Origin: Sporosarcina beigongshangi
GTDB lineage: Bacteria > Actinomycetota > Actinomycetes > Actinomycetales > Micrococcaceae
Reading direction: 5' to 3'
Assembly: GCF_016820535.1 (NCBI RefSeq)
Contig: NZ_JADHDY010000004.1
Span: 62,001 to 126,000 of the forward strand
Length of the DNA stretch: 64,000 nt
Under the pieces are notes generated by a model. That model was not told the origin of the DNA and ran no database searches. It saw only the letters and a list, made by a program, of their open reading frames with translations. This document shows, piece after piece, positions 7,793 through 16,475 of this stretch (position 1 is the first letter of the stretch; each line of letters starts with the position of its first letter). The position numbers and the translations under genes were made by a program.

Positions 7793-9375
7793 GACGGCTC
7801 CCCTTCCGAAGTTGATTCCGATGTGGCTCCCGGGGTGCCGGGCCCACCTTGTGCAAGCAATTGTTCCTGGGCCTCGTCCGCGGGCAGTCCGGCCATCATC
7901 AGGCCGAGCAGTTCCCGGCTGGACTTGCCGGGCACTATCCCCATGAGCTTTCCGGCGAACAGGACGGCAATCCTGTCCGCGAGTTCCAGGACTTCGTCGA
8001 GTTCGGTGGAGACGATGACCACGGGCGTGCCGGAGTCGCGTTCAGCGACGATGCGCTTGTGGAGGAACTCGATGGAGCCGACGTCCACTCCGCGCGTGGG
8101 CTGGGAGGCGATGAAGAGTTTCAGCGGCCGGGCCAGTTCCCTGGCCAGGACCACCTTTTGCTGGTTGCCGCCGGAAAGGGTGTCCGCCGCGTCCAGGGGC
8201 GACTGCGCCCGGACGTCGAATTCGGCCACCTTGTCCACCGCATTTTTTGCGATGTAGGCCTTGTTCAGTGTTCCGGCGCGTGAATACGGGGCCTTGGTGT
8301 AAAGGTCCAGCACCAGGTTTTCAGCAATGGACAACTCGCCCACGAGGCCGTCGTCCTGCCGGTCCTCGGGAACAAAGCCGACGCCCGAGTCCAGGACCTG
8401 GCGGACTGTCCTGCCCACGAGCTCCTGCCCGTCAAGGGTGATGGAGCCGAGGACGTGCTTGTGCAGTCCAAGGACCGCCTCGGTCAGTTCCGTCTGGCCG
8501 TTGCCCTGCACGCCGGCGACAGCCAGGATCTCGCCTTGGGAAACACTCAGGGTGACGTCGTCCAGAAGCCTCTGTCCGGCGTCGTTCATGACAGTGAGGT
8601 TGGTGACCTTGAAAGTCTCCTCGCCGGGGGTGGCGTCCGCCTTGTCCAGGGTGAGGTTCACGGCGCGTCCCACCATCATGGCGGCCAGCTCGGTGGTGGG
8701 GGTGTCCGGCGGGGCCGAGCCCACCACCTTGCCGCGGCGGATGACGGTGATGGTGTCCGAGACCGCCTTGACCTCCCGCAGCTTGTGGGAAATGAAGACG
8801 ATGGAGGTGCCGCCGTCGCGCAGTTGGCCCATGATGTCCATGAGCTCGTCGGTTTCCTGGGGCGTGAGCACGGCGGTGGGCTCGTCCAGGATCAGGATTT
8901 TGGAGTTGCGGACCAGCGCCTTGATGATTTCCACACGCTGCTGCACGCCCACGGGGAGGTCCTCCACGAGCGCGTCGGGGTCGACGTCGAAGCCGAATCG
9001 GTCCGAGATGTCGCGGATTTTCCTGCGGGTCTCGGCAAGGTTCAGCACGCCGCCAAGGGACGTGGATTCGGCGCCGAGCGCCACGTTCTCCGCAACCGTG
9101 AAGACCGGGACGAGCATGAAGTGCTGGTGCACCATGCCGATTCCGGCTGCCATGGCGTCGGCGGGGCCAGAAAACTTCACCGGCTTGTCGTCCACCAGGA
9201 TTTCGCCCGAAGTGGGCTCGTACAGCCCGTAGAGGACGTTCATCAGGGTGGATTTCCCTGCGCCGTTCTCGCCGAGCAGGCTGTGTATTTCCCCGGATTC
9301 CACCACCAGGTCGATATGGTCGTTCGCCACCAGGGAACCAAAGCTCTTGGTAATGCCCCGAAGTTCAAGTTTCAA
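7789..9375 (-). CDS. Nucleoside ABC transporter ATPase, two fused nucleotide-binding domains
   Basis: Powers the importer. The 528-residue protein has two ABC domains in tandem, as in RbsA, MglA and NupA/YufO. Domain 1 has Walker A GENGAGKST near residue 37, a degenerate signature PVGVQQR, and Walker B ILILDEPTAVL near 160. Domain 2 has GVQGNGQTE in place of a classical P-loop, a canonical LSGGNQQK signature, and LFIASQPTRGVDVG where DEPTRG is usual. That asymmetric degeneration is typical of nucleoside importers of this class. The gene lies 126 nt downstream of the binding-protein gene, with a hairpin between them. Confidence 0.92.
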   Translation of the reverse strand: MKLELRGITKSFGSLVANDHIDLVVESGEIHSLLGENGAGKSTLMNVLYGLYEPTSGEILVDDKPVKFSGPADAMAAGIGMVHQHFMLVPVFTVAENVALGAESTSLGGVLNLAETRRKIRDISDRFGFDVDPDALVEDLPVGVQQRVEIIKALVRNSKILILDEPTAVLTPQETDELMDIMGQLRDGGTSIVFISHKLREVKAVSDTITVIRRGKVVGSAPPDTPTTELAAMMVGRAVNLTLDKADATPGEETFKVTNLTVMNDAGQRLLDDVTLSVSQGEILAVAGVQGNGQTELTEAVLGLHKHVLGSITLDGQELVGRTVRQVLDSGVGFVPEDRQDDGLVGELSIAENLVLDLYTKAPYSRAGTLNKAYIAKNAVDKVAEFDVRAQSPLDAADTLSGGNQQKVVLARELARPLKLFIASQPTRGVDVGSIEFLHKRIVAERDSGTPVVIVSTELDEVLELADRIAVLFAGKLMGIVPGKSSRELLGLMMAGLPADEAQEQLLAQGGPGTPGATSESTSEGEPS

Positions 9376-9451
9376 CGTTTTAGCCCGTCTGGGAAAAGGC
9401 CCGCGGCGGCGTACTGCGTCGGCGGGGATGTGCGTGTCTCGAGGGACGAAT

Positions 9452-9492
9452 GCGGGTGTTGGGGGCCGCCGGCGGCAGCCCCCAACACCCGC
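9452..9492 (-). terminator. Intra-operon hairpin after the BMP lipoprotein gene
   Basis: GCGGGTGTTGGGGGC pairs perfectly with GCCCCCAACACCCGC, 9 nt beyond the stop codon. Hairpins here commonly stabilise the abundant binding-protein mRNA and reduce expression of the downstream transporter genes. There is no strong U-tract. Confidence 0.6.
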
Positions 9493-9501
9493 GTCCGGCT
9501 G

Positions 9502-10629
9502 CTACTTGGGGCTTGCGGCGGATTCGACCTTGATCGATCCGTCGATGATGCCCTTCTTGATTTCGTCCAGCTGAGTCTTGGTGTCTGCGCTGACGTCGCC
9601 GTCCAGGTTGTGGAACGGAGCCAGTGCAACACCGCCGTTGTCCAGGGTGCCAATGTATGGCGTGGGGTCAAACTTGCCGTCCAGGTCTTCCTTGACAATC
9701 GTCTCGACTGCCTCGCCCATGGTCTTCACCACGGAGGTGAGCAAGATGTCCTTGTAGGAGGGTGCGGTGACGAAGCCGTCGGAGTCGACCCACACGAGCT
9801 TGACGCTCTTGCCGTCCTTGTTGGCTGCCAGGATGGCGTCGCCGGCACCCTTGCCCAGAGGACCTGCAACGGGCATGACCACGTCGGCGCCTTCAGAGAT
9901 CAGGTTGTTGGTGATCTTGGTGCCTTCCTGGATGATCTCGAAGGTGTTGGCGAAGGAACCCTGCTGGGTAGCCTTGTCCCAGCCGATCAGCTGGACGTCC
10001 TTGCCCTGCTTCTCGTTGTAGTACTTCACGCCATCGGCAAAGCCGTCCATGAAGATGGTGACGGTGGGGATGTTGATGCCGCCGAAGGTGCCCACCTTGC
10101 CGGTCTTGGAGACCGAGGCTGCAACATAGCCGGCGAGGAACGCGGCCTGTGCGGTGTCGTACACGACGGGCTTGACGTTGTCTGCCTTGATCGAGTTGTC
10201 ATCGATGATGGCGTAGTGCAGGTCGGGGTTGTCAGCCGCTGCCGTCTTCGTGGCCTCGGCCAGCAGGAAGCCGATCGTGAAGGTCAGGTTGCAGCCCGCG
10301 CTGGCCATGGTGGCCAGGTTCGGTGCGAAGTCCGAGGTGGCGGAGGACTGTGCTTCCTTCATCGTGATGCCCAGGTCCTTGGTGGCCTTCGTCAGGCCCT
10401 CATAGGAGGACTGGTTGAAGGACTGGTCATCGAATCCGCCGGAGTCGGACACGATGCAGCCGAGGTAGTCAGCGGCTGCAGGATTCGCGGACGCACCGTC
10501 GCTGCCGCCGGGTGCCGGAGGGGCCTCCCCGCAGCCGGTGAGGACAAGTGCCGCGGCACTCATGACAATGGTTCCCACCATGGCTCCGCGCTTAACGGAC
10601 TTGGTGGTGTTGAGAAGCAGGTTTTTCAA
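9502..10629 (-). CDS. BMP-family nucleoside-binding lipoprotein
   Basis: Extracytoplasmic substrate-binding lipoprotein of the nucleoside importer, 375 residues. The start is taken as TTG at 10629, preceded by GGAGG with 4 nt spacing; the open frame runs further upstream but without a signal peptide. The N-terminus is a lipoprotein signal ending in the lipobox LTGC. Family features include the early VSDSGGFDDQSFNQSSYEG block, which contacts the nucleoside in BMP proteins, the WDKATQQGSFAN block, and the terminal DGDVSADTKTQLDEIKKGI region. It is the first gene of the unit that continues with the ATPase, two permeases, cdd and possibly deoA. Ligand specificity (purine versus pyrimidine nucleosides) cannot be read from the sequence. 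Confidence 0.92.
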   Translation of the reverse strand: MKNLLLNTTKSVKRGAMVGTIVMSAAALVLTGCGEAPPAPGGSDGASANPAAADYLGCIVSDSGGFDDQSFNQSSYEGLTKATKDLGITMKEAQSSATSDFAPNLATMASAGCNLTFTIGFLLAEATKTAAADNPDLHYAIIDDNSIKADNVKPVVYDTAQAAFLAGYVAASVSKTGKVGTFGGINIPTVTIFMDGFADGVKYYNEKQGKDVQLIGWDKATQQGSFANTFEIIQEGTKITNNLISEGADVVMPVAGPLGKGAGDAILAANKDGKSVKLVWVDSDGFVTAPSYKDILLTSVVKTMGEAVETIVKEDLDGKFDPTPYIGTLDNGGVALAPFHNLDGDVSADTKTQLDEIKKGIIDGSIKVESAASPK

Positions 10630-10885
10630 GGTTCCTCCATCGGTTCTTGGCTGCAGAGGAAGGCTGGACAGACAACACATGCGCCACCAACCGCCACAGT
10701 CCGGGACTGCGCTGTCCAAAACTGCGGAGGGAATGCCCCATGCCTTGCCGCACCCAGCACTGCGGCGCTATGACAACAGACTAGTGTCACAAAGCCGCAA
10801 GCTGCCAGTGCAGGGGTACCCGCCAGTAAGCATTGTTGGGGAACCGTTACATGCCGGTCCCCGGCCGGCACCCGGCCGCGAGGTG

Positions 10886-12097
10886 TTATTGCTGCTCGGC
10901 GGGGGTGCGCAAGGTGCGCAGGGCCGCGGCGCACAGCACCCGGATGCCCACGGCCAGGGCACGCTCGTCCACGATGTAGTCGCCGCGGTGAAGGTCGTAC
11001 TCCTCACCGCCGGGAACGTGGGTGCCCAGGCGCATGAGGGAACCGGGGATGCCCTGCAGGAACCACGCGAAGTCCTCCCCGCCCATGGACTGCGGGGCCA
11101 GGACCACGGAGTCCTCCCCCAGTTCCGCACGGGCGGACGCCTCAATCACTGCCGTCTCATGCTCGGAGTTGACCACAGGGGGCACTCCGCGCGTGTGCTC
11201 CAGGTGGACGTCGACGCCGAACGGTGCAGCCACCTGCTGTACGACGTCGTCGAGCAGCTCGCCGGCGGCATGCCAGGCCTCGCGGTCCAGGCAGCGCATG
11301 GTCCCGCTCATGACCCCGTGGCCGGGGATGGCGTTGGGTGCGGAACCGGCGTTGATCTGTCCCCAAACCACGGAGACGCCGCTGCGCACATCGACGCGAC
11401 GGGACAGCACCGCCGGGACGCTGATCGCAATCTGGGCCAGGGCAAACACGAGGTCCTCGGTCAGGTGCGGACGGGAACTGTGCCCGCCGCGGCCGGTGAG
11501 CTCAATCTTGATGGTGTCGGAGGCGCTCGTGATCGGCCCGATGCGCGTGCCGATCTTGCCAACCTCAATCCGGGGGTCGCAGTGCAGCGCCATGATGCGC
11601 GGCACCCCGTCCAGCGCGCCCTGGTCGATGCACGCCAGCGCCCCGCCGGGCAGGGTTTCCTCGGCTGGCTGGAAAATAATGCGGATGCTCCCGCCCAGCG
11701 GCGACTGCTCATGCATCTTGGCCAGCACCAGGGCAATGCCCATCATGGTGGCGGTGTGGAAGTCGTGCCCGCAGCCGTGCGTCACGCCGTGGTTGCGGGA
11801 GGCGAACGGCAGTCCGGTCACCTCAACGATCGGCAGCGCGTCAATGTCCCCGCGCAGCGCCGTCGCAATCGGGCCCTCGCCCACGTCAACAATGACGCCG
11901 GTTCCGTCAAGCCGGCGCGGGGACAGCCCGGCCGCCAGAAGCCGGTCATAAATCTTTCCGGACGTCCGGAATTCCTGGAACGAGAGCTCCGGGTGGGCGT
12001 GGAGGTCGCGGCGGAATTCGATGACCTCATCAATCAGCGGCTCAAGCCACGGGCCCACGAGCTCGGTCGGTTCTGTTTCCAGCGAGTAATTGCGCAC
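10886..12097 (-). CDS. M20D amidohydrolase (hippurate hydrolase-like)
   Basis: A zinc aminoacylase-type amidohydrolase of 403 residues. It probably cleaves N-acyl amino acids or related amides. Visible features are FRRDLHAHPELSFQE near 28-43, RGDIDALPIVE near 83-93, the metal site HGCGHDFHTATMMG near 105-118, PAEETLPGG near 140-148, the lid-domain motif GRGGHSSRPH near 202, and SMGGEDFAWF near 350. The GTG at 12097 directly abuts a GGAGG sequence, too close for normal initiation. A TAGTGT box 6 nt upstream suggests a leaderless transcript instead. An in-frame TAG just upstream excludes a longer form. The true substrate is not predictable. Confidence 0.88.
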   Translation of the reverse strand: MRNYSLETEPTELVGPWLEPLIDEVIEFRRDLHAHPELSFQEFRTSGKIYDRLLAAGLSPRRLDGTGVIVDVGEGPIATALRGDIDALPIVEVTGLPFASRNHGVTHGCGHDFHTATMMGIALVLAKMHEQSPLGGSIRIIFQPAEETLPGGALACIDQGALDGVPRIMALHCDPRIEVGKIGTRIGPITSASDTIKIELTGRGGHSSRPHLTEDLVFALAQIAISVPAVLSRRVDVRSGVSVVWGQINAGSAPNAIPGHGVMSGTMRCLDREAWHAAGELLDDVVQQVAAPFGVDVHLEHTRGVPPVVNSEHETAVIEASARAELGEDSVVLAPQSMGGEDFAWFLQGIPGSLMRLGTHVPGGEEYDLHRGDYIVDERALAVGIRVLCAAALRTLRTPAEQQ

Positions 12098-12103
12098 CCT
12101 CCA

Positions 12104-12109
12104 ACACTA
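12104..12109 (-). promoter_or_regulatory. Leaderless -10 box of the amidohydrolase gene
   Basis: TAGTGT ends 6 nt before the GTG start codon, the spacing of actinobacterial leaderless promoters. It explains why the GGAGG between them has no room to act as a ribosome binding site. Confidence 0.5.
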
Positions 12110-12170
12110 GCCATGTGTTTGCGCTGCGGCGGCATTGACGGCCCTGCGTTACGTTCCGTCTCTTTCCCAT

Positions 12171-12221
12171 GCACGACGGCGGCCGGCGCCTTCGGGCGGA
12201 AGGCGCCGGCCGCCGTCGTGC
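12171..12221 (-). terminator. manC terminator, 23-bp perfect stem
   Basis: The arms at 12171-12193 and 12199-12221 are exact reverse complements of 23 bp (outer part GCACGACGGCGG) around a 5-nt loop. It lies 51 nt beyond the manC stop and upstream of the amidohydrolase promoter. No U-run follows. It belongs to a group of gene-end hairpins here that share the ACGACGGCGG core. Confidence 0.75.
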
Positions 12222-12272
12222 TTCAGGAGCAAACGAACGACCCCGGAAGGTGACAGAGCGTCGCCAGGGCGG

Positions 12273-13418
12273 CTAGAGCACGTCCGTGCGGCCCTGAGCC
12301 TTGAGCCCGGCCACCGCGTTCTTGACCAGCTGCGAGTGGGCGCGGGTGGTGACGAGGAGGGCGTCAGGGGTGTCCACTACCACCACGTCCTGGATCCCGA
12401 TGAGGGCGATCACGCGGGTGGTGTCGGTGACGACGATGCCGCTGCTGTCGTCGGTGAAGACGCGCCCGCCCTCGCCGATGACCTTGACGTTATTGTCCTC
12501 CCGGGCGCTGCTGAGGCGGGCGATGGCGGCGAAGTCTCCGACGTCGTCCCAGCTGAAGTCGGCAGGAATGACGGCCACGTCGCCGGCGTCGGCTGCGGGC
12601 TCGGCGACGGCATAGTCGATGGCGATCTTGGGCAGGGTGGGCCAGACGCGATTCTTCACGGCGATCCGTTCCGGCGTGTCCCAGGCGCGTGCAATCTCCA
12701 TGATGCCGTCGTAGAGGGCCGGCTCGTTGGCCTGCAGGTGGTGGAGCATGAGCTCCACCGGCGCCACGAACATGCCGGCATTCCAGTTGTATTCACCGCT
12801 GGCAAGGTACTGTTCGGCGATTTCCTCGCTGGGCTTTTCCACGAACTCTTCCACCGTGTGGGCGCTCGGCGCGCCGACAACATCCAGCGGCGTGCCGGTG
12901 CGGATGTAGCCGAAACCCGTGGAGGCGTGGGTGGGCTTGATGCCGATCGTGACGATCTTGCCGGTGGCGGCCGTGTAGATGGCCTCGCGGACGGCGGCCT
13001 GGAACTTCTCGTCCGGGCTGATCACCTGGTCCGCTGCGAAGGAGCCCATGATCGTGTCCGGGTTGCGTGTGTAGAGGATGGCCGCGGCAAGGCCGATCGC
13101 GGCGCCGGAGTCCTTGGGTTCAGTCTCCAACACGAGGTTTTCATCAAGCACCTCCGGCAGCTGCCGGCAGACGGCCTCCCGGTGCGCATCGCCTGTCACC
13201 AGCAGCACCTTCCGGCCGCTGAGCGGTTCCAGCCGGTCATAGGTGGCGCGGATCAGGGTGCTGCCGCTGCCGGTGAGGTCGTGCAGGAACTTGGGTGCGG
13301 CCGCACGGGACAGGGGCCACAATCGGGTGCCTACACCGCCGGCCGGGATCACTGCGTAAAACCTGTCCAGAGGGTCGGCCTGGCCCGCGTCTGGCTGCGT
13401 CAAATTTTCCGTATTCAT
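12273..13418 (-). CDS. manC: Mannose-1-phosphate guanylyltransferase
   Basis: Makes GDP-mannose from mannose-1-phosphate and GTP for glycoconjugates and mannosylated lipids or proteins. The 381-residue product has the nucleotidyltransferase P-loop PAGGVGTRLWPLSRA near residues 24-38, a PKFL lysine just after it, GSFAADQVI near 110, GFGYIRTG near 150, the FVEKP motif near 175, and YNWNAGMFV near 195. Two in-frame ATGs lie at 13430 and 13418. I favour 13418 because TATGGT lies 7 nt upstream of it. No phosphomannose isomerase domain is fused. It is separated from the sdh operon by a divergent promoter region. Confidence 0.93.
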   Translation of the reverse strand: MNTENLTQPDAGQADPLDRFYAVIPAGGVGTRLWPLSRAAAPKFLHDLTGSGSTLIRATYDRLEPLSGRKVLLVTGDAHREAVCRQLPEVLDENLVLETEPKDSGAAIGLAAAILYTRNPDTIMGSFAADQVISPDEKFQAAVREAIYTAATGKIVTIGIKPTHASTGFGYIRTGTPLDVVGAPSAHTVEEFVEKPSEEIAEQYLASGEYNWNAGMFVAPVELMLHHLQANEPALYDGIMEIARAWDTPERIAVKNRVWPTLPKIAIDYAVAEPAADAGDVAVIPADFSWDDVGDFAAIARLSSAREDNNVKVIGEGGRVFTDDSSGIVVTDTTRVIALIGIQDVVVVDTPDALLVTTRAHSQLVKNAVAGLKAQGRTDVL

Positions 13419-13425
13419 CAACTCA

Positions 13426-13431
13426 ACCATA
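13426..13431 (-). promoter_or_regulatory. Leaderless -10 box of manC
   Basis: TATGGT lies 7 nt upstream of the ATG at 13418 with no Shine-Dalgarno between, consistent with leaderless transcription. It overlaps the alternative upstream ATG. Confidence 0.45.
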
Positions 13432-13605
13432 GGTGACGGCCGCCCGGACCGGCCCCGAAACACGTCAATGTGTCCAAACTTCCACCCGTGGGCTGAGGCC
13501 AGGCAAACCGGCGTCGAACTTTCGGTGAATTCGGGGGAAACGCCCCATACACCATCATTTTGTGACACTCCTGTGATTTGCTGCATAGAGCAAGGAGTGC
13601 CTAAG

Positions 13606-13634
13606 TTGAATATGCTGTTAGCTAAGCCTAAATT
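13606..13634 (+). promoter_or_regulatory. sdhCDAB promoter
   Basis: TTGAAT (13606-13611) and TAAATT (13629-13634) are separated by exactly 17 nt and point at sdhC, whose GTG lies 87 nt downstream. It is the best sigma-70-like promoter in the 303-bp divergent region between manC and sdhC; I see no gene in that region. Confidence 0.65.
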
Positions 13635-13636
13635 TA
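13618..13636. promoter_or_regulatory. DtxR/IdeR-like iron box over the sdh -10 region
   Basis: TTAGCTAAGCCTAAATTTA agrees with the DtxR/IdeR consensus TWAGGTTAGSCTAACCTWA at 14 of 19 positions by my count and contains the perfect palindrome GCCTAAATTTAGGC. It overlaps the predicted -10, so a bound regulator would block RNA polymerase. Succinate dehydrogenase is iron-rich, so iron control is plausible but unproven. Confidence 0.4.
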
Positions 13637-13721
13637 GGCACAAGTATGAGTGCTTACGCCGTGTGCGTTTCCCCGCGTGGAACCACGCCAGCGCATCGGT
13701 GACGCAGGGAAGGTTTAATCA

Positions 13722-14114
13722 GTGCCGACAAAACCAGCTGGCACTCTGTACCGCGGCCGAGAAGGCATGTGGTCATGGGTGGGACACCGTATTACCGGTG
13801 TAGTGATCTTTATATTCTTGTTGGTGCACGTCCTCGACACCTCATTGGTGAGGGTTTCTCCTGAGGCGTACACAGCAGTCATTGGGGCGTACAAAAACCC
13901 CATCATGGGCCTGGGCGAAGCGGCCCTTGTTGCAGCAATCGTGTTCCACGCCTTCAACGGCCTGCGCATCATTGCCGTCGACTTCTGGAAGAAGGGCCCC
14001 AAGTACCAGCGCCAGCTGCTCTGGGGTGTCCTTGCACTGTGGGCCGTGACGATGATCCCGTTCTTGATCCGTCACCTCACCATTGTCTTCTCTAATTTCT
14101 TCGGGGGGCACTAA
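13722..14114 (+). CDS. sdhC: Succinate dehydrogenase cytochrome b556 subunit
   Basis: Membrane anchor subunit of complex II, 130 residues, which helps bind heme b and quinone. It has three hydrophobic helices near 20-40, 62-82 and 100-120. Candidate heme-ligand histidines are in HRITG (near 22), LLVHVLD (near 35) and FHAFNGLR (near 75). The start is GTG with AGGGAAGG 8 nt upstream. Its stop codon directly abuts the sdhD ATG. First gene of sdhCDAB. Confidence 0.93.
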   Translation: MPTKPAGTLYRGREGMWSWVGHRITGVVIFIFLLVHVLDTSLVRVSPEAYTAVIGAYKNPIMGLGEAALVAAIVFHAFNGLRIIAVDFWKKGPKYQRQLLWGVLALWAVTMIPFLIRHLTIVFSNFFGGH

Positions 14115-14582
14115 ATGAGCACCGACTCCATCGCAGCACCGCGCTCAAACAGTGCGCAGTCGCCCAAGTACAAGCGGAACAAGGCCTCGCACTCAAGCTT
14201 TGAGATGTTCGCCTGGCTCTTCATGCGCCTCTCCGGCGTGGTCCTGATCGTCTTGATCTTCGGCCACCTGTTCGTCAACCTCATGGTCGGGGACGGCATC
14301 CACGCGATCGACTTCGGCTTTGTTGCCGGGAAGTGGTCCGATCCGTTCTGGCAGGTCTGGGACCTGGCCATGTTGTGGCTTGCCATACTGCACGGCACCA
14401 ACGGTGTCCGCACCATCATCAATGACTACGCCGAGCGTGACGGCACCCGCATGACGCTGAAGACCATTCTTTACGTTGCCAGCGCCGTCATCATCGTCCT
14501 GGGCACCCTGGTCGTCTTCACCTTTGACCCCTGCCCTCCCGGCGCCGTCATTGACCTCCCGTCCTTCTGCCCCGTCCCCTAA
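14115..14582 (+). CDS. sdhD: Succinate dehydrogenase hydrophobic membrane anchor subunit
   Basis: Second membrane anchor of complex II, 155 residues. A charged cytoplasmic N-terminus of about 35 residues precedes three helices near 38-60, 82-100 and 118-140. The histidines in FGHLFVNLM and LAILHGTNGVR are heme or quinone-site candidates. The ATG follows the sdhC stop with no gap (TAAATG), so translation is coupled. A 93-nt spacer separates it from sdhA. Confidence 0.92.
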   Translation: MSTDSIAAPRSNSAQSPKYKRNKASHSSFEMFAWLFMRLSGVVLIVLIFGHLFVNLMVGDGIHAIDFGFVAGKWSDPFWQVWDLAMLWLAILHGTNGVRTIINDYAERDGTRMTLKTILYVASAVIIVLGTLVVFTFDPCPPGAVIDLPSFCPVP

Positions 14583-14675
14583 CTTTTCGTTGCGGAGACA
14601 GCCGGGCCCCACGGCCCGGCCGGCAAGAAGTGAACACCAGCATTTAGTGCAGTACAGAGAGAAAGAGCATCCAGT

Positions 14676-16475
14676 ATGCAGGTCCACAAATACGACGTCG
14701 TAATCGTCGGGGCCGGTGGCGCAGGAATGCGTGCCGCCATTGAATCCGGACAGCGTGCCCACACCGCCGTCCTGACCAAGCTCTACCCCACCCGCTCCCA
14801 CACCGGCGCTGCACAGGGCGGCATGTGTGCAGCCCTGGCCAACGTGGAAGAGGACAACTGGGAATGGCACACCTTTGACACTGTAAAGGGCGGCGACTAC
14901 CTGGTGGACCAGGACGCCGCCGAGGTCATGGCGAAGGAAGCCATCGACGCTGTCATCGACCTTGAGAAGATGGGCCTGCCGTTCAACCGCACGCCCGAGG
15001 GTCGCATTGACCAGCGCCGGTTCGGCGGCCACACCCGCGACCACGGCAAGGCCCCGGTCCGCCGCGCCTGCTACGCTGCAGACCGCACCGGCCACATGAT
15101 TCTGCAGACCCTGTACCAAAACTGCGTCAAGCACAACGTTGAGTTCTACAACGAGTACTACGTGCTGGACCTGCTCACGGTTGAGGAGGAAGCCACCCGC
15201 GAGGACGGCACTACCTACATGCAGAAGCGCATCGCCGGCGTCGTGTCCTACGACCTCGCCACGGGCGAACTGCACGTTTTCCAGGCCAAGTCCGTCATCC
15301 TGGCCACCGGCGGCGCGGGCAAGGTCTTCAAGACCACCTCCAACGCCCACACCCTGACCGGCGACGGCATGGGCATCGCGTTCCGCAAGGGCATCCCGCT
15401 GGAGGACATGGAGTTCTTCCAGTTCCACCCGACAGGCCTTGCAGGCCTGGGCATTCTCCTCTCCGAGGCCGCCCGCGGCGAGGGCGCGATCCTGCGCAAC
15501 TCGGACGGTGAGCGCTTCATGGAGCGCTACGCCCCCACCATCAAGGACCTGGCGCCGCGTGACATCGTGGCCCGCTCCATGGCGAACGAAGTCCGTGAAG
15601 GCCGCGGCTGTGGCCCGAACAAGGACTACGTCCTCCTGGACCTGACCCACCTGGAGCCGGCCCACATTGACGCCAAGCTCCCGGACATCACCGAGTTCGC
15701 CCGCACCTACCTGGGTGTGGAGCCGTACACGGAACCCGTCCCGGTCTTCCCCACGGCGCACTATGCCATGGGCGGTGTTCCCACGAACATCACCACCGAG
15801 GTCCTGCAGGACAACGACACCGTCATTCCCGGCCTGTACGCAGCCGGTGAGGTTGCCTGTGTCTCCGTCCATGGTTCCAACCGTTTGGGCACCAACTCCC
15901 TGCTGGACATCAACGTGTTCGGCAAGCGCGCCGGTGTTGCCGCCGCCGAGTACGCCAAGACCGCCGACTTTGTCGAATTGCCGGAGAACCCGGAAGGCGA
16001 CACCAAGGCGCTGCTGGACCACGTCCGCAACTCCGACGGCGGCGAGCGTGTTGCTGCGATCCGCAAGGACCTGCAGGACACCATGGACGCCAACATGCAG
16101 GTGTTCCGCACCAAGGACTCCCTGAACCAGGTGCTGGGCGACATTGCCGGCTTCGAGGAGCGCTACTCGCGCATCTCCGTCCAGGACAAGGGCAAGCGCT
16201 TCAACCTGGACCTGCTCGAAGCCGTTGAACTCGGCTTCCTGCTGGAACTGGCCAAGGTCATGACCGTTGCAGCACTGCACCGTGAAGAGTCCCGCGGCGG
16301 TCACTACCGCGAGGACTTCCCGGACCGCGATGACGAGAACTTCATGAAGCACTCCATGGCCTACCTCGATTCCGGTGTCACTGCAGAGAGCTCGGAAGAG
16401 CACATCGCCGGCATCCGCCTCGAAACCAAGCCTGTCGTCGTTACCCGCTACCAGCCGATGGTGAGGAAGTACTAA
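14676..16475 (+). CDS. sdhA: Succinate dehydrogenase flavoprotein subunit
   Basis: Oxidises succinate to fumarate with covalently bound FAD in the TCA cycle and respiratory chain. The 599-residue length is normal. The FAD-binding motif VVIVGAGGAGMRAA is near residues 8-21, and the flavinylation site is RSHTGAAQGG near 42-51 with the FAD-linked His. The substrate region FGGHTRDHGKAPVRRACYAA lies near 115-135 and the capping-domain motif HYAMGGVPTN near 362. HGSNRLGTNSLLD near 400 is the second FAD-contact block. The ATG has GAGAGAAAGAG upstream. It ends by 1-nt overlap (TAATG) with sdhB. Confidence 0.97.
   Translation: MQVHKYDVVIVGAGGAGMRAAIESGQRAHTAVLTKLYPTRSHTGAAQGGMCAALANVEEDNWEWHTFDTVKGGDYLVDQDAAEVMAKEAIDAVIDLEKMGLPFNRTPEGRIDQRRFGGHTRDHGKAPVRRACYAADRTGHMILQTLYQNCVKHNVEFYNEYYVLDLLTVEEEATREDGTTYMQKRIAGVVSYDLATGELHVFQAKSVILATGGAGKVFKTTSNAHTLTGDGMGIAFRKGIPLEDMEFFQFHPTGLAGLGILLSEAARGEGAILRNSDGERFMERYAPTIKDLAPRDIVARSMANEVREGRGCGPNKDYVLLDLTHLEPAHIDAKLPDITEFARTYLGVEPYTEPVPVFPTAHYAMGGVPTNITTEVLQDNDTVIPGLYAAGEVACVSVHGSNRLGTNSLLDINVFGKRAGVAAAEYAKTADFVELPENPEGDTKALLDHVRNSDGGERVAAIRKDLQDTMDANMQVFRTKDSLNQVLGDIAGFEERYSRISVQDKGKRFNLDLLEAVELGFLLELAKVMTVAALHREESRGGHYREDFPDRDDENFMKHSMAYLDSGVTAESSEEHIAGIRLETKPVVVTRYQPMVRKY

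Noticed and set aside
7789-9375. Second ATPase domain judged defective because DEPTRG reads SQPTRG
   Set aside because: This asymmetric degeneration is usual in nucleoside and related double-ATPase subunits, so it is not a sign of decay.
8455-10773. 772-codon plus-strand open frame opposite the nucleoside transporter genes
   Set aside because: It mirrors real minus-strand genes with strong family motifs; the translation is low-complexity with no domain. A GC-rich antisense shadow.
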